A stretch of 64,000 nucleotides of DNA, taken from NCBI RefSeq assembly GCF_021531665.1, contig NZ_JADYUH010000002.1, positions 62,001 to 126,000 of the forward strand. The letters are read 5' to 3'. The DNA comes from Prevotellamassilia timonensis. GTDB lineage: Bacteria; Bacteroidota; Bacteroidia; Bacteroidales; Bacteroidaceae. This document shows, piece after piece, positions 34,242 through 41,631 of the stretch. The position numbers and the translations under genes were made by a program. A model generated the notes under the pieces. That model saw nothing but the letters and a program-made list of their open reading frames with translations. It was not told the DNA's origin and made no database searches. The first letter of the stretch is position 1, and each line of letters starts with the position of its first letter.

Positions 34242-35102
34242 TCAGCCGAGATATTTCATCAGGATGTTGATGTTGTCGGCTTCGCGGAGTCTTCGGAGCG
34301 CTCTTTCTTTGATTTGTCTGACGCGCTCTCTGGTGAGGTTGAGCATTCCGGCGACTTCTTCGGCGGTCATTTCGTTTCGTCCGATTCCGAAGAGCATTTT
34401 GAGCACCTGGCGTTCACGTTCGGAGAGTGTGCTGAGCGCTGCATCCAGATCAGAGGCGAGCGACTCTTTCTCCATTTGGTTGTCCGTTCCCGGCGCGTTG
34501 TCGTCCGTCATGATGTCAATGAGGCAGTTGGAGTCGTCGTCTTGGAACGGTGCATCGACGCTCACCTTCTTTCCGTTGGTGCCCAGTGCTTCTTGCACTT
34601 TGGCGATGTCCGTGTCCAGAATCTCAGCGAGTTCTCCAACGGAGGGTCGGCGTTCATACTCTTGCTCAAAGTTGACGATGGCTTTGGTCAGTTTGCTTTG
34701 GAATCCGACTTGGTTGAGCGGCATGCGCACGATGCGACTCTGTTCGGAGATTGCCTGCAGGATGCTCTGGCGTATCCACCAAACGGCGTAGGAGATGAAT
34801 TTGAAGCCGCGTGTTTCGTCAAATTTTTGTGCGGCTTTGATGAGGCCGAGGTTGCCTTCGTCAATGAGGTCGTTGAGGGCAAGTCCTTGGTTTTGATACT
34901 GCTTGGCAACGCTGACGACAAAGCGGAGGTTGGCGCGGGTGAGGCGGTCGAGGGCTTCTTGGTCGCCTTTGTGAATGCGCTGAGCGAGTTCCACTTCCTC
35001 ATCGGTGGAGATGAGTTCCTCCCTGCCGATTTCCACGAGATATTTATCAAGGGCGGCACTGGAGCGGTTTGTGATGCTTTTGTTTATCTTGAGTTGTCTC
35101 AT
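34242..35102 (-). CDS. rpoD: primary RNA polymerase sigma factor (Bacteroidota type)
   Basis: A 286-residue sigma-70 protein. It has a short region 1.2 (SAALDKYLVEIGREELISTDEEVELAQRI), region 2 with RFVVSVAKQYQNQG, DLIDEGNLGLIKAAQKFDETRGFKFISYAVWWIRQSI, region 3, and region 4.2 ending TRERVRQIKERALRRLREADN. There is no region 1.1, which is normal for the Bacteroidota primary sigma factor and explains its unusual TTG/TAnnTTTG promoters. The many such boxes in this window are presumably read by it. The ATG is preceded directly by CTTACGTAAGACT, a palindrome also found in the glsA leader. Confidence 0.95.
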   Translation of the reverse strand: MRQLKINKSITNRSSAALDKYLVEIGREELISTDEEVELAQRIHKGDQEALDRLTRANLRFVVSVAKQYQNQGLALNDLIDEGNLGLIKAAQKFDETRGFKFISYAVWWIRQSILQAISEQSRIVRMPLNQVGFQSKLTKAIVNFEQEYERRPSVGELAEILDTDIAKVQEALGTNGKKVSVDAPFQDDDSNCLIDIMTDDNAPGTDNQMEKESLASDLDAALSTLSERERQVLKMLFGIGRNEMTAEEVAGMLNLTRERVRQIKERALRRLREADNINILMKYLG

Positions 35103-35115
35103 AGTCTTACGTAAG
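35101..35115. promoter_or_regulatory. palindrome CTTACGTAAG before rpoD
   Basis: ATAGTCTTACGTAAG stands directly before the rpoD start on the opposite strand. The same 15 bases occur at 37138-37152 before glsA. The 10-bp core CTTACGTAAG is a perfect palindrome. Confidence 0.5.
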
Positions 35116-35262
35116 AGGGTGCGAAGTTACTGTAAAATAGGCGATAAACCAAATCTGTTTGTTTTTTTTGGATTTTCAGCCGTTCGTCGGGCGGGCTTTT
35201 TGTTCTGGTTTTTCGTTTTTGTTCGCTGTTTGAGCCTTCTGTGTTTTCTTCTTGAGGATTTC

Positions 35263-36237
35263 TTATTCCTTCTTGAAGATTTCTTGGAAGAGGTTCATGC
35301 TTTCGGGGTGTTCGTGGGCGAAGGTGTCGATGTGTCTCATCCTTTTTTCTTCGAGGATTTCGTCTGTGGCGATGAGGATTCCTGTTTCTTCGACCTCACC
35401 GAACTCGTGGTTGACGGCGGTTCCGAAGACTCGCATCGTGGGGCTGAGTCCCATGTAGGCATTGACCAAGGGCGGAATGTTGAAGCCCAGTTTTCGCACC
35501 TCGGTGTTGAGGATTCGATAGTCTGCTTTGAAGTTTTCTTCGGTGAAGAGCGCTTCCAGTTCCGCTTTGTCCGTGCCTGTTTGAATGGGTGTGTCGGGCG
35601 TGACAAGTTTTTCGTTGTCCGGGAAGTGTTTGTTCAGGAAGAAGAGAATCATGTCCCTGGCTTTTGGGTTGAAAGAGGGATACATGGTCATTTTGCCGAA
35701 GAAATATTTCAAGTCCGGCATGAGCACCGTGAGCGCACCGAGTCCGTCCCAGAGATTGTCGAGGGCAAAGAGTCCTTTGCTCATGGAACGCGTGCTCTGA
35801 TATTCCAAGGTGACGAAGGAGCGCCCCAGTTCCACGGTTTGGGGGAGATAGTCTTGGATGAATTTTTCGGAGAAGTGGAACATGTGTGAGGTCGCCAATT
35901 TCGGCTGCCCGTTGTCATCAAATTGAATCTCGTGACCGGGGAGGAATCGGTATCCTCCTAAAATCATCTCCTCTTCCGGGTCCCAAACGATGAGTTGGTA
36001 GTAGGGATGTTCGCACGTGTCAAATTCGTCCCAGTCCAGTTCTTTTCCCGTTCCTCCTCCGGCGGCGCGGAAGGCAATTTCTCGGAGACGCCCGATTTCT
36101 CTCATCACGTTCGGTGCTTGTTGGAAGGTGACGATGTAGATTTCATTTCCGGCTTTGTTGGTTCCTCGGAGTCGGCGTTCCGGAGTGAGTTCTGCTTTGA
36201 GCAAATTTTTCTCTACGGGAGGTATGATTGGTGTCAT
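35263..36237 (-). CDS. glsB: glycine N-acyltransferase GlsB (GNAT/OlsB-like)
   Basis: A 324-residue protein of the OlsB-like acyl-ACP acyltransferase group in the GNAT fold. Motifs are IGRLREIAFRAAGGGTG, YYQLIVWDPEEEMILGGYRF and VELGRSFVTLEYQ. Paired with the PlsC-like gene upstream it matches the glsB-glsA pair of Bacteroides, in which GlsB joins a 3-hydroxy fatty acid to glycine (commendamide) and GlsA adds a second acyl chain to give glycine lipids. The C-terminal ~80 residues extend beyond the GNAT core. It follows glsA by 45 bp and precedes rpoD by 160 bp, all on the minus strand. Confidence 0.85.
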   Translation of the reverse strand: MTPIIPPVEKNLLKAELTPERRLRGTNKAGNEIYIVTFQQAPNVMREIGRLREIAFRAAGGGTGKELDWDEFDTCEHPYYQLIVWDPEEEMILGGYRFLPGHEIQFDDNGQPKLATSHMFHFSEKFIQDYLPQTVELGRSFVTLEYQSTRSMSKGLFALDNLWDGLGALTVLMPDLKYFFGKMTMYPSFNPKARDMILFFLNKHFPDNEKLVTPDTPIQTGTDKAELEALFTEENFKADYRILNTEVRKLGFNIPPLVNAYMGLSPTMRVFGTAVNHEFGEVEETGILIATDEILEEKRMRHIDTFAHEHPESMNLFQEIFKKE

Positions 36238-36282
36238 GGTGTTGAAATGGAAGGGGGAGACGAAAGCGTTTCTTCAGCCTGT

Positions 36283-37128
36283 TCAGTTTTGGTTTTTCGG
36301 AGGCAGTTCATAGACCTTGCTTCTGACGAAGTCTGCCCAGTCTGCGGGGCGTCTTGTGGCGTCGAAGACGGTGTGAGGAATGGGCTGTCCGATATAGACG
36401 TCAAACTTTTTGTGTTTGTTCAAGAACATTTCGTCGGAGAGGAAGAGCATGGCGAGATTGACTTTCAGTCCGAGTCGTTTGCACCAGGAGGCGATGCGAT
36501 AGAAGCGTTCAGAGTTTTGTCCGCTGAAGAAGATGGGGACGACGGTTCTTTGTGTTTCAATGCTCTTTTGGATGAACGTTTTGTTCCACGGCAAGTCTTG
36601 AATCACTCCTTGAATCTTTCGTGAGCAGAGTCCGGCGGGAAACATGATGACGTGGTTGTCGCTTTGGAAGACTGCTTCGACCAGCCGTGGGAGGTCGCGA
36701 CTTTGTTTTCCCGTTTTGTTGATAGGGATGCAGAGCGGTGCGAGCCCGGGGAGATTCATCAGGAGGTCGTTGACAAGATAGCGAATGCGACCGTCGTAGT
36801 GATTTCCCAAGATGTGGCCGAGGGCGATGCCGTCAGGACCGCCGAGTGGGTGGTTGCTGACGAAGGTGAATCGGCTGCCGTCGCTGTCGTCGGGAAGGTT
36901 CTCGAGTCCGTGCACCTCAATTTGCATGTCCAAATATTTCACGGTGGCATCCAACCAAGGCACGCCCTTAATGTCGCTCGTTGCAGCCAAATGCTCGTTG
37001 ATTTCATCCTGGTGGGCGATGCGCTTCAGCCAGTTTCTGACAAAACGGGGCACGTAGCGAGCCTTTTTTCCCGCCTTGGTGTTTAAAATGCTGTCAATGT
37101 CAATTCTAAAAACCTGTTCTTTTGACAT
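36283..37128 (-). CDS. glsA: O-acyltransferase GlsA (PlsC-like)
   Basis: A 281-residue acyltransferase with the PlsC catalytic motif NHxxxxD in FTFVSNHPLGGPDGIALG and the downstream FPAGLCSRK motif in place of the usual FPEGTRS. It is expected to esterify the 3-hydroxy group of N-acyl glycine at the inner membrane, completing glycine lipid synthesis with GlsB. The start ATG 37126-37128 is followed by SKEQVFRIDIDSIL, as in Bacteroides relatives. It is first in the unit, with a -7 box at 37159 and the CTTACGTAAG palindrome in its leader. Confidence 0.85.
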   Translation of the reverse strand: MSKEQVFRIDIDSILNTKAGKKARYVPRFVRNWLKRIAHQDEINEHLAATSDIKGVPWLDATVKYLDMQIEVHGLENLPDDSDGSRFTFVSNHPLGGPDGIALGHILGNHYDGRIRYLVNDLLMNLPGLAPLCIPINKTGKQSRDLPRLVEAVFQSDNHVIMFPAGLCSRKIQGVIQDLPWNKTFIQKSIETQRTVVPIFFSGQNSERFYRIASWCKRLGLKVNLAMLFLSDEMFLNKHKKFDVYIGQPIPHTVFDATRRPADWADFVRSKVYELPPKNQN

Positions 37129-37137
37129 GAGAGGAAA

Positions 37138-37166
37138 ATAGTCTTACGTAAGTGACTGCAAAAATA
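37138..37166 (-). promoter_or_regulatory. glsA promoter with CTTACGTAAG leader palindrome
   Basis: The -7 box TATTTTTG (37159-37166, minus strand) is followed after ~8 bp by the palindrome CTTACGTAAG (37143-37152), which lies at or just after the expected start of transcription. The 15 bases ATAGTCTTACGTAAG are identical to those before rpoD. Confidence 0.5.
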
Positions 37167-37318
37167 AATAAATCAGTAGAGATGACCAACACGGCTTCTG
37201 CACATTGTGCCGCGTTTTCATTGATTTTTCATCCAAAAGCGCTAAATTTTGGTGAAATTTGGGAAGTCGGCCAGAGAAGTCCATGCCGTCCTGTGTGTGA
37301 CTCGTGAAAATAAAATCG

Positions 37319-37326
37319 TATTTTTG
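37319..37326 (+). promoter_or_regulatory. -7 box of the membrane HTH regulator
   Basis: TATTTTTG, 76 bp before ATG 37403. A GTG at 37304 in the same frame would lie before the transcription start, so the ATG at 37403 is preferred. No clear -33 box. Confidence 0.45.
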
Positions 37327-37402
37327 TGGCGAGTTTTCAAAACTTCTTTCGTTTTGCGCGTTTTTTTGTAGCGCGCTTTTCTTTCATTCGTTGATATTTT
37401 CC

Positions 37403-38575
37403 ATGAACACCCTCACTTTGGTCAATATAGAATTTGCAGCGGCGACCCATCTGATGATGAGTCTTGTGCTCTTTTTCTTTTCTCGTCGCAGTGTGCAGTT
37501 TTTGTCTCAAGCGTGGATTATGTTGCTCATTTGCTTGCTCTACTGTGGCGGGCTTTCCTTTTTTGCTTGCGGCGGCGTGGTGCCTCCTCTCGGGATTCTG
37601 CACCCTGTGATGCTGATTTATTTGATGATTTGTTCTTTTCTTCTGAGCGTTTATCCTCTTGGTCTGTGCATGCCGGGTTATTTGCAATGGGGAAGAATGT
37701 GGGGATATGCGATTCCCGCTTTGTGCGTTATTTTTATCTATGGCATGGGCGCGGCGGTCGGCAGCAACCTTGCCGGCGTCTATGAGTTTGATGATTTCAT
37801 TCAGTATTTTCTTTCCGGCGACATCCTTTTGCGCATCGTGGCGCTGTTGCTTTCCGGCTACTACATTCTCAACATCTTCCGCCTGCCTCACCGTCTGGTT
37901 CGTCGCATGCAACTTCCGTCTGATTTGATTGCTTACGGTTCTGCGTTGGGCGCGGTCAGCATCTTTTTTGTTTTCATCGCCGTGAGGTTCAGTCTCGTTC
38001 TGCTCAACGTCTATGTTCTTCTTTTCACGCTTGTGAATCTCTTTCTTTTCTTCCGCATTCTTCGCCCGTCCGTGGAGGGAATGGCTTATCCCGCCATTCG
38101 CGAAGTGGAGAAAATGCCGACTCCGGAAGAAATCACGCAGTCTGAAATCAACGACTTCAACGAAGCGAACCTTAAGCGTTTCAATATGTTGGAGTACATC
38201 ATGCTTCACGAAAAGCCATTCATTGACACGATGTTCAATCGCGAACGACTCTGTCGTCTTGTGGGTTTCAACCGCCACGTAGTTTTGCAAAGTCTCCGTT
38301 CGCAGGGCTACAACGACATACACGAGTACATTTCCCGCCACCGTGTCGCGGAGTTGCGGCGTCTCGTCGAGAGTGGCGAGGTGACTGATTTGAAGGAAGT
38401 GGATAAGGTCGGTTTCAAGACCTCGAAAACGGCAATTGTTTGTTTTGAAAGATATGAGGGAGAGAGTTTAGTCGCGCTGTTGGAGCAGCAGGCTCGTAGT
38501 GAGTTGGCGGAAGGCGAGACGGTTTCTTCCGAAAACTCAGCCCTTCCCTCCGATGCCCCGGCACGTTCTTCCTAA
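37403..38575 (+). CDS. membrane-embedded AraC-type HTH regulator
   Basis: A 390-residue protein. Residues ~5-235 contain six or seven membrane segments (LMMSLVLFFFSRR, AWIMLLICLLYCGGLSFFA, LILHPVMLIYLMICSFLLS-like stretch, YGMGAAVGS, LLRIVALLLSGYYILNIF, SIFFVFIAVRFSLVLLNVYVLLF). A linker with MPTPEEITQSEI leads to a C-terminal AraC-like DNA-binding domain (FNRERLCRLVGFNRHVVLQSLRSQG, YISRHRVAELRRLVES). The second helix-turn-helix (LKEVDKVGFKTSKTAIVCF) is weak. Such proteins may sense a membrane or extracellular signal and act at DNA directly. The signal and targets are unknown. It is followed by a 20-bp-stem hairpin and R1 copy 5. Confidence 0.8.
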   Translation: MNTLTLVNIEFAAATHLMMSLVLFFFSRRSVQFLSQAWIMLLICLLYCGGLSFFACGGVVPPLGILHPVMLIYLMICSFLLSVYPLGLCMPGYLQWGRMWGYAIPALCVIFIYGMGAAVGSNLAGVYEFDDFIQYFLSGDILLRIVALLLSGYYILNIFRLPHRLVRRMQLPSDLIAYGSALGAVSIFFVFIAVRFSLVLLNVYVLLFTLVNLFLFFRILRPSVEGMAYPAIREVEKMPTPEEITQSEINDFNEANLKRFNMLEYIMLHEKPFIDTMFNRERLCRLVGFNRHVVLQSLRSQGYNDIHEYISRHRVAELRRLVESGEVTDLKEVDKVGFKTSKTAIVCFERYEGESLVALLEQQARSELAEGETVSSENSALPSDAPARSS

Positions 38576-38610
38576 AACTTCGTCCGTGGCGCAGACGGAA
38601 AATGGCAAAT

Positions 38611-38667
38611 TCAAAAGCAGGAACTGCAAGTCGAAAGGGTCGGCTTGCAGTTCCTGCTTTTGAGTTT
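38611..38667 (+). terminator. long-stem terminator after the HTH regulator
   Basis: Perfect 20-bp arms (38611-38630 with 38644-38663) around a 13-bp loop, reading TCAAAAGCAGGAACTGCAAG on the left. The right arm runs into GTTTTAG. The left flank is AAT-rich, so it could act weakly on the opposite strand as well. Confidence 0.75.
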
Positions 38668-38668
38668 T

Positions 38669-38830
38669 AGTAATCCTCAAAAAATAACCTGCATCATCTT
38701 TGAAAATCTTTTCGGTTCATATTTCCTCCCTCATCAGTCACATAGCTACGGCTATGCTCCTTCTTCGGGTGAAAATCTGACCTCGAAAATCTAATTCAAA
38801 TCTGACGCAACTTATTATTTTCATATTACT
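38669..38830. repeat. R1 dispersed repeat, copy 5
   Basis: Complete 162-bp copy in a convergent gap, with CTAATTCAAATC in place of GTCATTCAAATC, the variant shared with copy 6. It begins six bases after the terminator stem. Confidence 0.92.
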
Positions 38831-38880
38831 TAGAGGTTGGTGGCGCACTTTGTGCAGAAGCCAATGGAGCGTTTCTCAGT

Positions 38881-40287
38881 TCATTGTGGCTTTTTTTCGT
38901 CCGTTTTGTTTTCTTTGGTTCTGTCTCTGAGGTCTTCGGAGCCTTCGCTCAGCAGGTCAGTTCCCCAGTGTGTGGAGGCGAGTCGTTTCTCGCGTTCTTT
39001 CACCTCCTTCGCCTTTTTGGCGTAGATAATCATGCGCAAAGATTGCGAGTAGGACATGTAGTTCCAGAGCCAGTTGAACAAAACGATGATTTTGTTTCTC
39101 ACGCCGAGAATGGAACGGAGGTGCACGACGAGCCAGAGCAGCCAGGCGATGAAGCCTCCGAATTTCATTTTGCTGAATTCCGCCACGGCTCGGTTGCGTC
39201 CGACGGTAGCCATTGTTCCGAGGTTCACGTAGCGGAAGGGCTTCATTTCCTTTCCTTCCTCGAGTCGTTTGAGGTTTTTGGCGAGGAGTTTTCCTTGTTG
39301 GATGGCGACTTGTGCCAACTGCGGGTGTCCTCCTTTCCAGTTGTCGTCTCCGTCGGGCATGATGCATTGGTCTCCGATGCTGAAGACTCCTTCGAGTCCG
39401 GGCACTCGGTTGAAGGCATCGACCACGATTCTCGCGCCGCGTCCGAGGTGTGAGGGGTCAAGGTTTCCGACCGGTTGTGCTTTCACGCCGCTGACCCAGA
39501 TGAAGGTTCGTGTGGCGAGGCTGCTTCCGTCTTTGAGCAAGACGCGGTGGTCTTTGTAGTCCGTCACCATTTTGTTCAGTAAGACGTTGACGCCCATGGT
39601 TCGGAGATACTGCTCCACTTTTTCTGACGATTCTTGACTCATGGCGGGCAGGAGGCGCGGTCCGGCTTCGATGAGATAGATGTGCATCAGTGAGTTGGGC
39701 AGGTCGGGATAGTCCTTAGGCAGGACGAAGTTTTTCATTTCCGAGAGTGCTCCCGCAATCTCTACTCCCGTTGCACCGCCGCCGACGATGACGATGTTCA
39801 GAAGTTCTTGTCGTTCCGTTTCAGTTGCACAGGTCAGTGCTCTTTCAAAGTTGTCGAGCAGTGCGTTGCGGAGTCCCATGGCTTCGCTGACGTTTTTCAT
39901 TGGCATGGCTTCTTCTTCGACGTTTGCGTTGCCGAAGAAGTTGGTTGTGGCGCCTGCTGCGAGGACGAGATAGTCATAGCGCACCTTACCGATGGACGTT
40001 TGGATGATTTTGTGTTCCGGGAAGATGGAGCGCACCTCTGCCATGCGATAGAAGAAGTTTTTCCTGCGTTGGAAAATCTTTCGGAAGGGGAAAGAGATTG
40101 AACTCGGTTCAATGCCTGCCGAGGCGATTTGATAGATGAGAGGTGGGAACTGGTGATAGTTGTTTCGGTCGATGAGCACGACTTGGAACTGACTGTTCTT
40201 GAGTTTATTGGCAAGTTTGAGTCCTCCGAAGCCGCCGCCCACGATGACGACGCGTTTTTTGTCGGTTTTTGGAAGGTTGAAACTCAT
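38881..40287 (-). CDS. ndh: type II NADH:quinone oxidoreductase
   Basis: A 468-residue FAD/NAD(P)-binding oxidoreductase. The FAD motif is VVIVGGGFGGLKLAN (residues ~13-27); the NADH motif is NIVIVGGGATGVEIAGALSEM (~163-183), and VFSIGDQCIMPDG is the second FAD motif. The C-terminal ~80 residues contain two amphipathic or hydrophobic stretches (GGFIAWLLWLVVHLRSI, IIVLFNWLWNYMSY) that would hold it to the inner membrane. It passes electrons from NADH to quinone without pumping protons. No operon partner; the next gene begins 67 bp upstream on the same strand. Confidence 0.9.
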   Translation of the reverse strand: MSFNLPKTDKKRVVIVGGGFGGLKLANKLKNSQFQVVLIDRNNYHQFPPLIYQIASAGIEPSSISFPFRKIFQRRKNFFYRMAEVRSIFPEHKIIQTSIGKVRYDYLVLAAGATTNFFGNANVEEEAMPMKNVSEAMGLRNALLDNFERALTCATETERQELLNIVIVGGGATGVEIAGALSEMKNFVLPKDYPDLPNSLMHIYLIEAGPRLLPAMSQESSEKVEQYLRTMGVNVLLNKMVTDYKDHRVLLKDGSSLATRTFIWVSGVKAQPVGNLDPSHLGRGARIVVDAFNRVPGLEGVFSIGDQCIMPDGDDNWKGGHPQLAQVAIQQGKLLAKNLKRLEEGKEMKPFRYVNLGTMATVGRNRAVAEFSKMKFGGFIAWLLWLVVHLRSILGVRNKIIVLFNWLWNYMSYSQSLRMIIYAKKAKEVKEREKRLASTHWGTDLLSEGSEDLRDRTKENKTDEKKPQ

Positions 40288-40354
40288 GAGCGAGGTTTTA
40301 TGAGTGTTCTGTAAAAAAAAGAATGTTTTTGGAAGAAACTTTGGGAGAAAGGTT

Positions 40355-40927
40355 TCAGAAGAGAATCCATCCGGCGATGCCGCAGAGGAGAATCATGACG
40401 CCGGCGTGGATTTTGTAGATGCCCATGCCGATGAGTGCGGCAAGGAAGAGGAAGATGCTGACGCCGAGTTGCCAGGGCGATTCTGTGGGTGAGCCAAAGT
40501 TTTCGGTGTTCATCAGCAAGAGGGCTGCCGCTGCGATGAGTCCGGGGACGAGTGGACGGAGCAGCACGAGGATGCAGTCGATGTGTAGTTGTATCTTTTC
40601 GTTTTTTCTCAGTCGTTCGGCACATTCTGCCCATAGCACAGCGGGCCAGATCAGTCCCAGAGAACTGACCAGTGAGCCTGCGACGCCGCCCCAGTTTCCA
40701 AAGGCACCGACCGTGGCAGTGTAGCCTGTCAGGACGGCAGTGTTGAAGATGGAGCCTCCGGGCAGGCAGCGCGACATGGTCATGAGGTCGGTCAACTGGT
40801 CGGGCGTCAGCCATTTGTGGAGGGTCAGCGTTTCGTGTTCCAGCAGAGCCTGTGCGGCGGGGTCGCCTCCCAGACCGAAGAGGGTCACTTGCGTGAAACT
40901 GAGGAGAAGGAAAAGATAAATCAACAT
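40355..40927 (-). CDS. chromate transporter family protein, second half-size subunit
   Basis: A 190-residue membrane protein of the CHR family in half-size form. The opening LLSFTQVTLFGLGGDPAAQALLEHETL and LPGGSIFNTAVLTGYTATVGAFGNWGGVAGSL match the CHR domain. Five or six membrane segments are visible. Half-size ChrA proteins work as gene pairs; its partner ends 20 bp upstream on the same strand. Chromate efflux is the founding activity, but the physiological substrate in gut-type anaerobes is doubtful. Confidence 0.85.
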   Translation of the reverse strand: MLIYLFLLLSFTQVTLFGLGGDPAAQALLEHETLTLHKWLTPDQLTDLMTMSRCLPGGSIFNTAVLTGYTATVGAFGNWGGVAGSLVSSLGLIWPAVLWAECAERLRKNEKIQLHIDCILVLLRPLVPGLIAAAALLLMNTENFGSPTESPWQLGVSIFLFLAALIGMGIYKIHAGVMILLCGIAGWILF

Positions 40928-40947
40928 GAGTTCGGAGTGAAAGAGTG

Positions 40948-41493
40948 TCAGGAGTCAGCGCGCACGAGAAAGCCGTAGAGCAGTCCGAGTGCGGTCAGTG
41001 CGATGATGATGTAGGTTGGAGAGACGCCCAGCAACACGATGGCGAGTGCTGCTCCCACGGGAATCCAGACTGTGCTCAGCACGATGCCCGAGTGTCGCCA
41101 CATTTTCAGACAAGGGAGAAGTACTGCTGCGACGATGGCGGGACGTGCTCCTTTGAGAAAGGTCTCCACGGCGGGGAAGTGGCGGACGGATTCGAAGCAG
41201 GTGGCGAGGACGATGAGGATGACAAACGCGGGCAGGAGCGTGCCGGTCAGTGCTGCTGCCATTCCGCGTCGTCCGTAGATTCGTTTTCCGAGACAGATGG
41301 CGAGGTTGAGGGAGAAGATGCCCGGCATTGCCTGCACGATGGCGAGGTCGGCTGAGAAGTTCTCCTCTGTCAGCCACTTGTTTTCCGAAACCAGCGCGTG
41401 GCGGAGCGGTTCAACGATGGCGTAGCCATTGCCGATGGTCAAGCCGCCTGCTTTCAAGAACGCCATGAAAAGTGTGAAGAGATTGACGGGCAT
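40948..41493 (-). CDS. chromate transporter family protein, first half-size subunit
   Basis: A 181-residue CHR-family membrane protein. I start at ATG 41491-41493 (MPVNLFTLFMAFLKAGGLTIG); the longer open frame upstream adds a charged, non-family stretch. Motifs are GNGYAIVEPL, AQAMPGIFSLNLAICLGKR (AIVQAMPG) and a C-terminal segment pair. Together with the next gene it should form a heterodimer equal to full-length ChrA. Confidence 0.85.
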   Translation of the reverse strand: MPVNLFTLFMAFLKAGGLTIGNGYAIVEPLRHALVSENKWLTEENFSADLAIVQAMPGIFSLNLAICLGKRIYGRRGMAAALTGTLLPAFVILIVLATCFESVRHFPAVETFLKGARPAIVAAVLLPCLKMWRHSGIVLSTVWIPVGAALAIVLLGVSPTYIIIALTALGLLYGFLVRADS

Positions 41494-41591
41494 GTGAGTC
41501 TGTTCGGGTTTGGGGTTGTGTGGTGAAGTATGATTGCGGAGCGTTTCTTTCGTGCTTTTTTGGGGTGAGCGTTCCTTTTTGTGAAGCGGGA

Positions 41592-41619
41592 GTGTCCGTC
41601 TCTTTATTTGAGCGGACAC
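41592..41619 (-). terminator. possible terminator after the DUF4301 gene
   Basis: GTGTCCG (41592-41598) pairs with CGGACAC (41613-41619) with flanking GGAG/CCCC-type extension. There is no T-tract, so termination is uncertain. Confidence 0.35.
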
Positions 41620-41631
41620 CCCCGGCTGTTT

